Positions 26,184-37,619 of a stretch of DNA of 64,000 nucleotides are shown here, piece by piece. Each line of letters opens with the position of its first letter. Position 1 is the first letter of the stretch. A program made the translations under genes and the position numbers. The stretch spans positions 3,035,912-3,099,911 of the forward strand of contig NC_034013.1 of NCBI RefSeq assembly GCF_000346465.2, given 5' to 3'. The notes beneath the pieces are model-generated. The model was not told where the DNA came from and made no database searches. It worked only from the letters and a program-made list of their open reading frames with translations. Source of the stretch: Prunus persica. Lineage: Eukaryota; Streptophyta; Magnoliopsida; Rosales; Rosaceae.

Positions 26184-26453
26184 TGTAACATCCCACATCG
26201 ACCAATGGAGAGGGGGTGATGTGCCTTATATGTACATGCTTGTCTCCATCTAACACGAGGCCTTTTGGGAGCTTACTGGCTTCGGAGTTATAGGAACTCC
26301 GAAGTTAAGTGAGTTTGGGTTAGAGAAATCCTAGGATGGGTGACTCACTGGGAAGTTGTTTGTGAGTTCCCAAAAATAAAACCGTGAGGGCAGAGAGGGG
26401 GGCCCAAAGCGGACAATATCGTTCTACGGCGGAGCCGATCCTGGGATGTGACA
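26184..26453 (+). mobile_element. Cassandra-type TRIM solo LTR carrying 5S rRNA-like sequence
   Basis: It begins TGTAACATCCCACATCG and ends GGGATGTGACA (TG...CA, 270 bp). It is flanked by TTCTC on the left and TCCTC on the right, a 4-of-5 match for a TSD. From about 26290 to 26375 it reads like 5S rRNA, including GAACTCCGAAGTTAAG (A-box side) and CTAGGATGGGTGACT (C-box side). This combination defines Cassandra elements. No PBS follows, so it is a solo LTR. It sits inside the transposase pseudogene. Confidence 0.85.
26290..26375 (+). repeat. 5S rRNA-derived domain within the Cassandra LTR
   Basis: The conserved 5S core words and the internal pol III promoter boxes are present, but several canonical positions differ (for example AGTTAAGTGAG instead of AGTTAAGCGTG). 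It is not a 5S rRNA gene. Confidence 0.8.
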
Positions 26454-26562
26454 TCCTCGATCAGGTGATGTGACATTTCATAGTCTGTTGACAGATATAG
26501 TTGAAATTCAGTACACCAATACCTTGAAATTTGTCTTGTTTAAGTGCGATTGAGTTGATAGT

Positions 26563-28037
26563 TGTAGGGGCCTTTTTCTTCTGGCAGCGACAAATGGGCT
26601 GAGCTGCCGTAAAGAGTAAAATGGATGAAATTACCCCCTGTGTCTGAGTTCAAAGATCAGCCCCAAAATGTTTCGAAAAGATAGTAAAGCCTTATGAAAC
26701 ACCTTGGTTACCTTCAACAACAAAAATAATGGTTGCTTACAGATAAATTCTTAGTGCTTACAGGTATAATAGATGGCTTGAGTTTTTTTGGCAGCTTGAT
26801 AGAGGCTTTGTCAGTCTGCCAGAAGAGGGAAAATGGGGAAAAAAAGATAAATAAAGCACGAATTTGCTGGATTTTGCAGGTGAGAGAGAAAGCTTGCTCT
26901 CTAGATGTGGTTGATGCTTGTTGGGTAGATGAGGCCTTTTTTATAATCGCTGGAAGTTGACACTTTCCAAGAAACCCTAATGGTTTCTATCCAATTTGCC
27001 CAAATCTCTCCCTTCCTTTCTCCTCTCCTCCCTTGACTTTTCCCATCTTGGTGAAATTTCCTTAGTATATTTGCACAAAATCATGGATTTTTGGGAGCTC
27101 AAGGCTATTTTCCGCAACTGTTTCAGTAGGAGACTCCCATTCTCAGCTATTTCCCCTTTTCTTTCCTTCCTCCTTCCATGGCTAGATCTGATCAAGAAAG
27201 CAAATGGATATATATACTGGTTCGAAGGGTGCCTCTCCTCCTGGTAGCTTGCACGCTAATAACCCTTGGTTCTTCAGATGTTTTGTGCTTGGAACTTGTT
27301 CCTTTCCATGTGCTGGAGCTTTCCAGTAGCTCTGCATATGTGGACATCTTGCTTCCTTAGTGGCTTCTGTTTTTTCAGCAAGGGGCTGAGGGTTTTGCTG
27401 CTTCGCATTTCTAATTGTATGGGCCTTCTAAGATAGCAAATCAACTTACCAAATAAATGGGCTAATCTCATCAAGTATTGGGCTATATTGGTTAATTTAA
27501 TGGACCATTTTGGGCTGAGGTAATGGGCTATTTTGGCTGAGGTAATGGGCTATTTTTCTCCTTCGTGCTTATCCACATATTTGGGCCTAAGAAACGGGCT
27601 TGGGTTCCAAGGCTCCCAAGCAACCCAGGACCTCCATTTCTTGGCCCATCAATGGGCCTCATAACAACTTATGACCATCCATACTACAACCCACTCAAGC
27701 AAGCCCCATGCATTTCAGTGGGTTGGGCCCACTTAGGCTTGTAGCGTGGTTGGGTGTGAAATAATAATTTTCCGCTTGGCATGGCATGTTGCTTGGCCTA
27801 TTTTTTCAATTATGATGTTTGACGGGGTAATTAGCATGGATTTGTGGAGCTGACGCATTTTATAATCTTAATCTCAATTCCTAGCATGACGGATTATTTA
27901 TTTCGCATGGCATGCGGAGTGTGACTCGTGCATGGCAGATCTTTGTGTGCTCCAAATTGGGTTATTTCTCAATAATATATCGCTTTGGGCCGGAAATTTA
28001 TTCGGGCCCAACCGTTGGATTTTTTTGGGCCTCAACA
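26563..28037. mobile_element. Solo LTR (TGTAGGGGCC...CTCAACA), TSD ATAGT
   Basis: TG...CA ends with ATAGT on both sides (26558-26562 and 28038-28042). Its removal joins the transposase protein ending CD(stop)VDS to LVGVKEDDFKFTLVNF. 1475 bp. The small ORFs inside show no retroelement domains. The superfamily is not determined. Confidence 0.8.
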
Positions 28038-28601
28038 ATAGTCTTGTGGGAGTGAAAGAGGATGATTTTAAATTCACATTGGTGAACTTTAATCATTTGT
28101 TGTACAAAGAGAATGGAATAGTGGACGAGCCTTTCATTTTGGCACAATAAGCAAGACAAGTTTGTTATGTGCAAGACCCTTTGGATTCTGATTGGCATGT
28201 TGTTCTTACGATGACTGTCAGAGATCTATTTAATATGTATTTGAAAGATTCATCTCGTACTCGTACAGCGGTACCTCAAGTCGAGCTTTACGCAAGCCAA
28301 CAATTGGATGAAACTATATATTTGCAAGATAAAGATGTTAATTGGGTTCGACAAGGAGTGGAAGGAACTGTTATGGAGACATATGTTGTTGAAAATCTTG
28401 TTGAGATGGAAGAATCTGATTGACCATTATATATTTATCCTTACTATAATTTATTTTATTTTTCTTAATATATAAGAATAATTTAGTATATGGAGTGTGG
28501 TTTAATGGTAACTGATGTCTTGCTGAGGTTTATAATTTAATTTTTTTTATACTTCTCTTTGTTGGATTTTTTTATATATAATTATTTTATTTCAGTGGTT
28601 T

Positions 28602-31600
28602 ATGGCTCCTAAGAGAACAAGAGCTATGTCAATGGAGGAATTGCTTCCCCTATCTCCTTTGAGATGTAAAAGGGGCAAGCACCAAGCACGAACATCTCAA
28701 CAATGTAGTTCGAGTTTGAGTCAGCCTCAAGTTATTTCATCAAGAGAGCCTACTTCCTCTGTTCAAAGTGAACAAGCATCTGCTGTGAGACGTCAACGCG
28801 CTCAGCCAGAGACACAACTATCTCAGCAAAATGTTGTTGCTTCTGAGGATGACCATTTGACAGGACAACCAGATGAGTCAGGTTCTTATGTGCTTAAACT
28901 CATTATCTTCATTTTATTTAATGATATTTCTCATTATTAAAAGTTTTTCAAATACATAATTATTACTAGGGCAAATGGAATCTGAAGATATTAGTAAATG
29001 ATATGGTGATGCTCAGAGTATTCCTCAATAGGGGATTGGAAACATATTGCATGTTACGTTTGATCCTGAGTGGAAGTCGCTAATGCATCATTGTTTAGTT
29101 CACAGCTTGGAATCATAGCACGAAATGGAAAAAAAATTCCTCGAACATATCCTACATGGAATGACATGCCTGATGATATATTAGACGACATTTGGAAGGA
29201 TATCATAGTAAGCTATACTTACAAAACCTTCTAATTTTTGATAATGTATGTGTATTCAGTTTGATTGATAATTAAAATGTTATAATTGTAGGATAATACA
29301 GATGCTCCTGAGGCATATAGATTTCATTGTCGAAAGGTAGTTGGTAATAGATGGAGGAATTGGAAGTGCCGACTGAAGCAAAAATGGTATGATAAATATG
29401 ACACTAATGAACAACGCTTAGCCATCACTCCTCCTCAGGTGCTCACTGAGTAGTGGAAAACACTAGTAAAATATTGGGGTCTTTCAAAAGTAAAAGTAAA
29501 TATCTAATAAGTTTATAGTTTATGTTTGTAGGAGAGATGAATTACATTGATAAAACCATCTTGTAGGATTGTTCTAAGACGAATAAGGTCAATCGTGCAT
29601 AAGGAGGTGCTCCATATAGGACTGGTCTCACATCTTTTGCTCAGTTGAGAAATGTGGTAAGAACACTAGATTGATCATAAATGTGGTTGGCTTTCTATTG
29701 ATTTATGTTGTTGTATTAATTTCTTTTGTTATGTGCTAATGATTCTTTCCACAGTCATTGTGCTAATGATCCTTTTTGTTCAGGCATATATCTTGAATGG
29801 CTGGCAAATAATGCTAACAGAAAATTTAGAATTTGTACTATGGCTGTATGTGACAGATTGGTCATTGGTATTCTTTTTAGATATATATTTAACGAGATTA
29901 AATTTTTTTTCTTACATAGATGAAAGAGAAATGAGAGAAGACTAATCATCTGAGCATGTTTATCAAAACTCGAACAAATAAGAAGAAAAATGATGAAGAT
30001 TAAGTTTTTTATGAGGACAATACTAATATTATTGTAAGTTTGAATATATAGTTGTTTTGGAATTTTATCTTTTAGCCAAATGAACCAATTCTGCAAGTGT
30101 GATTTTGTAGAATCAATTCAACCAATATTTGGAAGAAAGGGAAGAAGATGAACAAGATGAGTCATTTAGAGAGGAGATATTTACTAAAGTGATGGGAACT
30201 GATGCACATAGGCGTATTTGCATGTATGGGGCTGGTGTAACTCCATCTCAAGTGTTTGGTCAAAAATTAAATTCTTATAATAATGAGAATAGGATGAGAG
30301 ATGAGCTAGAGAAACAATATCAGTCAAAAATAGATAATATCCAATCCAAGTTAAATGAAGTCAGCTCACAACTCAGTCAAGTGATGACTCATGTTGGTTT
30401 CCAAACCACCCCAGAAGAAAGTGGAAGCGGCCAGGTACATTATATTTATTGTCTTTCTCTTATTAAAGAATAAATGATAAGCTCATAATTTCACACATTT
30501 GCATGCCTTCTTTCCTCAGTAATTTTGTTAGCTTCTCTTTATTTTGAGTCTCTTACCTATGTTTGTGTGCTTTGTAGGTTAAGACAGCAAGGGGATGACA
30601 TTTGATACAATTCATGCATGTTAAGGGTTGAGTGGCACAAGAGGAATATGAGCTTAAAAACAAAACCAATTTGTGCCACACTCCTTGTCAGTCCAGTTTC
30701 GTAGGTCATCTTGCAGGCCTCATTTCAGTAACTTACACAGATCGGATGAGGAGATATCCTTCATAGAAGTTGTTCCAATGGGTATCTATTATAACATATC
30801 CAAATTTCAGCCCAATTGGATAAATCTGGAGCCCTCAACACGTCAAAGACTGAACCAAGTTCACAGAAATGTCATGTTGGCTGCCATCACATTTAATGTG
30901 GCTACATCCCTAGAGCCATGTGCTACACATGGGCAGCCATACATGGGAGTCAAATCAGCTCAGAAGCTCAGAAAGATGAACAAAAGTCAAGCTTTCCATA
31001 AAGAAACCATACCAAAGCATGTATTTGTCAGCTGGAGTAGTTGGCAAGTATGGGCAGCTGGAGCAGTTGGGAGCAGCTAAGAGAGGAGTGCTTCACCAGC
31101 CAAAGGGGAGCACGAAATTGCACTCTATAAATAGAGAGTTGCACACTCATTCAATAAGAGGGGGCAGACACACACATTCACTTCATCCATTACTCTCATA
31201 CACACATTCAGATTCACCACAAAGAGAGAAGGGAGCTTGGAGCTGTCCTGGGAACTTCCTTGTTGCCATCATCTAGTTCTTCTCCTCTCTTTATCCTATC
31301 TATGTATTTCTTATTTTCTGTATTCATAGTTATGTCTAACTAATCCATTTAGTTAGGGCTTAGGATGAAGCCCTAGTCATGAATATTCAATGTTATGGAT
31401 GATTTTATAGTTAATTGATTTCCTTGCTTTTATTATCAAGTTGTTAATCTCCAGTTTATTATGTGCTTGATGTATGTTTTCTTGGAGTAGCTAACTAGGA
31501 TTTTATGCATCTAGCATAGGTTGGGAAGGGGTTTAGATTCACCAATTCTACTCTCCTTTCACAAGCAACACATGAATGGCCTAAGAATCATTCAAGGGGT

Positions 31601-32440
31601 TAATAACCATAGGTTGACTAGGACAGATACCATGTTCTAGGACTTGTGTGATTATCATATTCTCAAGGAGCTTAATGACTCTTGTATGCTTTATTCTAAG
31701 TAGATACCATGCTTAGGTTGCATATTAGAGATCACGTGTTGTGTAGATACCATGCATAATCACATGCCTTAGGAGAATCATGCATCCTGCACCTAGATAC
31801 CATAGGCTTGTATGCGATAATCTATTGTTAATGAAGCTTGAGTCAATTTCTATGCATTCATAACTTGGATAGGAAAACTAGTGGTGGATTCCAAGGCTCT
31901 AACACCTCTCAATCATTGTTTCACAACTTATTGATTGCTGCCAGTGTTTACTTTCGAGCACTTTCATTTCACTTTCTTGTTTTCATTTCAACAACAAAAC
32001 CCCCCATTTCGAGTGCGTGTGTAGTGCGAGGATTCTGTCCTAGACCTTGAGTAATTAGCAAGAGGCATTGTTGAATTCGACCTTGCCTTTAGCTAGTTAG
32101 TCAGTTTCTTTGTTCTATGTTTTTCTAGCATTCTAAGTAATTTAACTTGGAACCAAGTTACCATTCTCCGTGGGATTGACCTCGTATTTACATAAGCTAT
32201 ACTATAAACGGTTCGTGCACTTGCGAGAATTAAAGTTGCTGTTTTTAATAACTCATTTTAGTTGTTAAGAATAGGCTCAACAATAAATACTGTTAAAATG
32301 TAAGTGATCTTAGTTTTTATTGTAACTTTGAAATATTTTGTATTTCATATCCTCAATAGATTCCAAATGCCTCAAGTATGCATCAACGAAAATTTAGTGT
32401 TAATAGCAAGCTGCAGCCTAATTTAGACTTGGAGGCATAA
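28602..32440 (+). pseudogene. Second CACTA gene: Transposase_24-type protein remnant
   Basis: The start MAPKRTRAMSMEELLPLSP is at 28602. Exons can be followed through 28602-28880, about 28970-29215 (with stops and a frameshift), 29292-29450, about 29570-29660, 29910-30030, 30110-30434 and 32361-32440. Diagnostic words are IPRTYPTWNDMPDDILDDIW, APEAYRFHCRKVVGNRWRNW, GLTSFAQLRN, GTDAHRRICMYGAGVTPSQV and a final SMHQRKFSVNSKLQPNLDLE, then stop. A predicted coiled coil (about 30290-30400) follows the conserved core. In the En/Spm group this second product is thought to bind the subterminal repeats. In-frame stops (for example DISK then stop near 29000) and the LTR at 30475-32282 in its last intron show it is decayed. 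Confidence 0.75.
30475..32282 (+). mobile_element. Solo LTR (TGATAAGCTC...CTCAACA), TSD ATAAA
   Basis: TG...CA ends are flanked by ATAAA on both sides (30470-30474 and 32283-32287). A TATA-like CTATAAATAGAGAG at 31125 gives the orientation. The repeated phrase AGATACCAT occurs at least four times between about 31620 and 31800. 1808 bp, no gag-pol, so a solo LTR, probably of a Gypsy element. ORFs at 30673-31276 are chance readings of the LTR. Confidence 0.8.
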
Positions 32441-32984
32441 AAGAAATTGTTTTCATTAAAAGGTTAGATAAATATCTTCGAAAAAAAAATTAAAAAATAT
32501 ATATTTTTCATTTATTTATTTATGTTTTTGTCACTATTTTTAGGTTAGGGGTGAAGATGAAATACAAGATAATGATGACTTCTTAAAGTTTGAACTCCAT
32601 TACTTTTAATACTTTTGAATCCATAATATTTTGTTTTATATCTAGAGATGGTATTGTTTACATATTACTTGAGATTTGAGATTCTATAATTATTAGTTTT
32701 TTTTTTTTTTTTTGTGTTAATGCAAAAGATGGTACTTTCAAGTACATGAATGAAGTTATTTTTGCTTTGATCAAGATATAACACCATTTTATAAGTTTTT
32801 ATAGTCAATTCTAATTAAAAATCACAATTTATATGTCAATTAAGACTGTCATTGGTGCTGCAAATTAAAGTGTTGAAGCAAGCTGTGCAAAATATTAAAT
32901 TATAAAATAATTCAAAAAAACTGAATTTATTAAAATTGTGTCACATAATTATTGCGACACTATATACAATCATTAAATAATTTT

Positions 32985-33330
32985 TTAACGACGCGTGCCG
33001 CCGTCATATACACTGTCACCAAAAAGGCAATTCCTTTGTAGTATAAGAATTAGCGATAGAACAGCACTATCGCAATTACTTTAGTTGTGACACGATATCG
33101 CGTCGTAATTAGTGTCTTAAAATCGCGTCTTAAATCCGACGCTCAATTTATTGTGACAATTTTTAACCGTCGCAAATTCGACGCAATACATTATTACGAC
33201 AGCCCGAAGTGTTGTCAAAAGCGCTCAAATCATTTGCGACGCGACAAAAAACGTCGCATTGCTGTCGCTAATCACTATTTACGACGCTTTTTTATTTTTT
33301 TTGTGACTGAATTTGCATGTCGCTAAAGGC
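32985..33330. repeat. CACTA right subterminal repeat region
   Basis: Many short direct and inverted copies of GCGAC/GTCGC occur (for example at 33168-33183, 33236-33262 and 33282). An internal stretch near 33025-33041 (AAAAAGGCAATTCCTTTGTAGT) resembles the true terminus. Confidence 0.6.
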
Positions 33331-33349
33331 CTTTTTTTTCGTAGTGATC

Positions 33350-33673
33350 TCTAGGAGCATTTGATGTGGTGAGGTTGAGGACTCCAATCTTGGAGCCTTA
33401 AGGTGAAGGAGTCAAAATCAAGAGAAACAAAAGGCATTTCCAACAAAGGTGTTCATTCTTGAGAAATTAAGAAAATGTCATCAAGGGTAAAGATCTATTC
33501 CCTTTTTACTTTTTTTATTTGTGTACATAGAGACTAGGCTAAGATACTTGGTTTAAAATGAAAAAGGTTTGCCTCAACTAGTATAAACAAAATGAATTTG
33601 CCATTGAGAATGTTTTTGTAGTATAGGTTGTGGGTAAAGTTCATTCCTAAACATTAGATGCATGTTTCCTTCA
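33350..33673 (+). repeat. Copia B 5' LTR, last segment
   Basis: Last part of the split 5' LTR, after the right TSD of the CACTA element, ending TTCCTTCA. Earlier segments are 15589-16846 and 20611-20945. Confidence 0.6.
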
Positions 33674-33675
33674 AG

Positions 33676-33689
33676 TGGTATCAAGAGCC
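33676..33689 (+). other. Copia primer-binding site
   Basis: TGGTATCAAGAGCC follows the LTR end after two bases. It resembles the initiator-tRNA-Met primer site TGGTATCAGAGC used by most plant Copia elements, with one extra A. Confidence 0.7.
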
Positions 33690-34225
33690 AAGGTCTAATC
33701 TCTTTGAGCCTTTTATTTTGGATATTGATTTTAATATGGGCTTGTTTTCAAACTTATGTGATATACGTGTTAGATTTTCTTTTTCATGTCACTTATTCAT
33801 AGGATATGGGATATATGATGAATGACTAGGAGTATGAAAAGAAAAATTAAGAGATGACACCAATGGGAGTGGCGGCAAGGAGGGGCCTTTTGGGTCTTGT
33901 GTGTGTCCATGTGTGAAATGTTTACATGGTTGTATTAGTCTTGAAATTCTAAACATGGAAATGATTATGAATTTAGGATTTTTTGTGTGATTTGTGAAGA
34001 GACATAAAGATTTGAAAAAGGTTCTTGAAATGTTCTTAGTGTTCATGATATGTTCATAGGAGTTCTTGTCAAGCATGCTTTTTGATCTTATTTGATACTT
34101 GACATTTGTATGTTGAATGTTAGTCAAAAACATTTTATGACATCCCATGACATTTTCATATAGTATATAGTTTTCGTCCCCTAAAGTTTTAAAAAGAAAC
34201 CAATGAAAATGAAGATGTTTTTTGG

Positions 34226-37200
34226 TAGGCCTCGTCAATGGGCCGGGCCGGGCCGAAACAAATAAAAGAATATTAGCGGGCCGGGTTTTTTTCAATAATC
34301 CAAAGCCCGAGCCTGATTCATAGACCGGGCTTTAATGGGCCTTATCGGGCCGGGCCGAAACGGGCTTACTATTTAAAAAGTCAAATATATAAAATTCATT
34401 TCATTCTTGCTAAAGTATGACGCTTACAAAATGTCTTACAAATCTTAAACCCTTTCAAACAAAAAGGCCTTACAAAATCACAATCTAATATAACTTAGAT
34501 TCACTCACAATCTAATCAAAAACTTCACTGCAAGGCAAACACTCAAAAGCATGATAATTACCCAAAGTCCATTACTACAATAAAAATCCAATGCTTGCAA
34601 AATACAATATAATCCTATTACATAACATTTCAACTTTGAATGGTCTCATTTTCAGATTCATTAACAATCTCAACTTCACTGTCTGCCATCCAATCTGGTC
34701 TTGATGCTCTAATGTTCATTAATTCTTCAGCTTGTTGCTCATCTACTGCTGCATCTTGCTTTCTTGAATCTGCCAGGGCCCAATCTTTTAAGCAAATTAA
34801 AGCTTCTATTGTACTCGGACTCAAACTGGCCCTTTTCTCCGATACAACTCTACCACCTGCACTAAAACATGATTCTGATGCTACAATAGAAGCTGGAACA
34901 GTTAGCAAATCTCTAGCCATAAGGGAAACAATAGGGTATGATGATTTATTGTTTTTCCACAAACCCAAAAGACTAAATTGATTATCATCAACTACTTCTA
35001 TTGTTGGTAAATCAAGATAAAATTATAATTCAGAAGTGTTGGTGGAAGAAGAAGAAGAAGAAGATAGCTTTTTCCTTTTGAAGCCTTCAATAGAGAAATT
35101 TCTCATTATAGGGACAGATATAGAACCAGAAGTTTGGCTCAAGGTAGTAGAAGTTACAACGTTTTGCACATTTTGAACCACACCAGGAATTACATTCTTC
35201 TTGTAGATATCAAATAACTGAAATAATAAAGTCTTTAAAGCTAAAATTTTTGTGTCAATGGTTAATTGATCAATACCTATCATGTTCAACCATTCAGCAA
35301 TTGCAAATAATTTAAACCTATAGTCCATAATAGTAGCTAAGCAAAAAACCATAGGAAACTCTTTCCAATATTTATCAAATTTTGTTTTCATTTCAGTCAA
35401 AGCATCCTTAAAAACATAAAATTCAGAATATGCAGCAAATTATCCATGAATATATGTTAAACAATTAATAACACGACTTGAAGTAGGATAATACACACCA
35501 GAAAATATCTTAGTCGAAGAATAAAAAATTTGTAAAAACCCACTAACAAGTTGTGCTATTGTCCAATCTTCTTCACTAGGTACTTGTAAATTACAAAAAC
35601 GTGATTCATTTACCTTTTGAACATACCTATGCAAAGGGGCTTTATATTTTATAGCAACATGTAAAAGCTTATATGTTGAATTCCACCTATGAGGCACATC
35701 AATATCTATATTTTTCTTTCCCTTATGGAAATCACTACAACATTTAACCCAAATTTCATGTCTCTTGTTAGATGAATTCATGCTACGAACAATATCAATA
35801 ATTTTATCAATAGACGGAGATAAAACTTTAAGTCCATCTTGCACAATCAAATTCAATATATGACAACAACATCGTACATGAAACAACTTTTCATACACAG
35901 AATCCAGCAAAAGAGTTGATGGAAGTATACTTGCAGTTGAATCATTATTTGATGCATTATCTAATGATAAAGTAAATATTTTGTTGTGAATGTTCCAAGA
36001 TAAGAATTCATCAAATATATGAGTTGCAAGTTACTCTCCGGTGTGTGGGTACTCAATCATTTTAAAGCAAATTATCCTTTTATTCAAACACCACTTTTTA
36101 TCAACAAAATGTGCAGTAAGTGACATATAACCCATTTTCTGTCGTGATGACCAAACATCAGAAGTTAAACAGATTTTTTAATCAAGTTTTTCAAAAACAG
36201 CAAGCAAATTAATCCTTTCTATATCAAATTATTTTAGCACATCCCTTTTACATGTAGAGGCAGAAATTCCTTTATATTGAGGACAAAATACACGCTGAAT
36301 CAAGCCTTTAAAATCATGGCTATCAACAAATTTAAATGGCAGTTCAGCTCTAATAATAAAATTCACAAGTTCTTTTCGAGCAATATCATGATCATAAACA
36401 AAATTAGTCAAATTTCCAGCAGCATCAGCATTTAATAACATTTGACCTGGACTTACCCTAGCTTGTGCATCTTCATGCCTTTTTAAATGACGAGATAAAT
36501 GACTAGTGCCACTACTAGAATTACCAACCAACAAAATATTACAAATAACACACTTAGCCTTAGTTACTGGTTTACCATTTTCAATTTTGTTAACCTTTTC
36601 AAAAAAAAGACCAAACTTTACTTGTTACTCTAGGTGCACTAGGTGACTCTGAAGGGGGATTTTACTCTAAAGGGAGATTGGAATCATTTGTACTTCCAGT
36701 CAAAGGTGACGCACTAGAAGCATCCATTTTGATGATATTAAGAAAATAAAGACAAAGTGGAAGGTGTTACTTGATAAATAGCAGAGCACAAGCTTTACTT
36801 TTGCAGCACTAACTCCTGCAAAATAAACCAAGAACTCATTAATAATCAAAGTTCAGCACAAATACAGCAAGATACATTAACACATGATATGATATCCGCA
36901 AGTGAAGATATATAAATATAGGAACTTGGAGCTAAACATAAAAACAATAACAACAAAAGAAATAGATGAACTTCTATACAGCAAACAGATTTTAGCAAAA
37001 GGATAGAGATGAACGTCTCATAATCTCAGTTTCTCTTGCACACAAATGAGACCAAAGAAAGAGATCTTAGCTGAAAGAAGAAATCCAGATGGATACCTGA
37101 ATTATTGGACTTGGATCTACAAGATTGAATGAGGAGAGAGAGAGCCGAAGAGAAATGAAGAGGTTGAGAATCGAGATAGCCAGAGAGAAATGAAAAGGAA

Positions 37201-37619
37201 GACAGAGCCGAAGAGGAAGAGAGAGACGCAGGAATGTGGGTGCGGGCCTAGGTTTAGAATTTGGAAAGACTGATCTGATAATGCCTTTTTATATAGAGGT
37301 ATTGTATTGGGTTGTCTGACCTAAATGGCTATTGGACCTTTTCCCTTTTTTTTTCTTTTTTTTTTTTTTCAGAAACAAGCACAGCCCCTAACGGCTATAT
37401 TATATAACGGCTATATATATATGGGCCTAACGGGCCGGGCTGGGAATGCTAGGGCTTAATCGGGCCGTGCTGGGCTTTAGACCCCAAGCCCAAGCCTAGC
37501 CCGACTCAGTGCGGGCCGGGCCATCCAAAAGCCCATATCGGGCCGGGCTGGGCTTTTTCTCAATGGGTCGGGCCGGCCCCAATTGGCCCATGAGCCCGCG
37601 GGCCAAATGATGAGGCCTA
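34226..37619 (-). mobile_element. hAT (Ac-like) transposon inserted in Copia B
   Basis: The terminal inverted repeats are TAGGCCTCGTCA on the left and TGATGAGGCCTA on the right (one mismatch). The flanks TTTTTTGG (34218-34225) and CTTTTTGG (37620-37627) form an 8-bp TSD with one difference. Both subterminal regions are unusually GC-rich for this window, with repeated GGGCCGGGCC and CGGGC words (34241-34370 and 37425-37610). These look like transposase-binding clusters. A transposase pseudogene lies on the minus strand between them. Confidence 0.88.
34630..36727 (-). pseudogene. hAT transposase (BED zinc finger, RICESLEEPER-like) pseudogene
   Basis: The ATG is at 36725-36727 (MDASSASPLTGS). 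A BED zinc finger follows, with the CVIC cysteine pair and the LSRHLKRH histidine end. A central region carries FHVRCCCHILNLIVQDGLK and DVPHRWNSTYKLL. The C-terminal hAT dimerisation domain has SLMARDLLTVPASIVASESC and ends near 34630. The body reads in one minus-strand frame with at least five premature stops (near 36229, 36180, 36035, 35440 and 35023). The first ~60 codons are in another frame because of an 8-A run at 36601-36608. It cannot make an active transposase. Confidence 0.85.

Larger units (their letters stand above)
22986..28423 (+). pseudogene. TNP2-like CACTA transposase remnant
   Basis: The start MDKSWIDIRD is at 22986 and is followed at once by an in-frame stop. Downstream pieces read as the family in order. 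A Transpos_assoc zinc-binding domain (CPCKKC, HHLYLF) lies at 23055-23210. The Transposase_21 core lies at about 23729-24823, with words WHIEERINDGVLSHP, LGLASDGFNPFRTMS and DFPAYGNLSGWST. A DUF4218-like region (about 25058-25354) and a C-terminal region (25430-26190, then 26470-26560, then 28040-28423) follow. Stops and frameshifts occur throughout, and two LTRs (26184-26453, 26563-28037) interrupt the C-terminal part, where the protein text continues cleanly on either side. In intact elements this protein catalyses excision and insertion of the transposon. Here it is dead. Confidence 0.85.
20946..33346 (+). mobile_element. CACTA (En/Spm, CMC) transposon, 12.4 kb, with TIRs and TSD
   Basis: The left end is CACTACAAGAAAAATGCCC and the right end reads TTTTTTCGTAGTG, so both termini carry CACTAC plus an A-rich extension. 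A 3-bp duplication ATC (20943-20945 and 33347-33349) matches the CACTA rule. Inside are two plus-strand gene remnants in the usual order: a TNP2-like transposase (22986-28423), then a Transposase_24-type protein (28602-32440). The right subterminal region (about 32985-33330) is crowded with GCGAC/GTCGC words, expected for transposase-binding sites. Premature stops make it non-autonomous now. Three LTR-type elements have inserted into it. Confidence 0.9.

Noticed and set aside
26290..26375. A 5S rRNA gene
   Set aside because: It lies inside a TG...CA LTR with diverged core positions and lacks a full ~120-nt 5S sequence; better explained as Cassandra.
30673..31276. 135- and 85-codon plus-strand frames as genes
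   Set aside because: They fall wholly inside a solo LTR with an ATAAA TSD and show no domain.
33789..34295. 168-codon minus-strand frame
   Set aside because: It crosses the hAT left terminus and Copia interior, so it cannot be one ancestral gene; low-complexity, no motif.
34640..34981. 113-codon plus-strand frame
   Set aside because: Antisense shadow of the hAT dimerisation domain on the minus strand, which carries the conserved residues.
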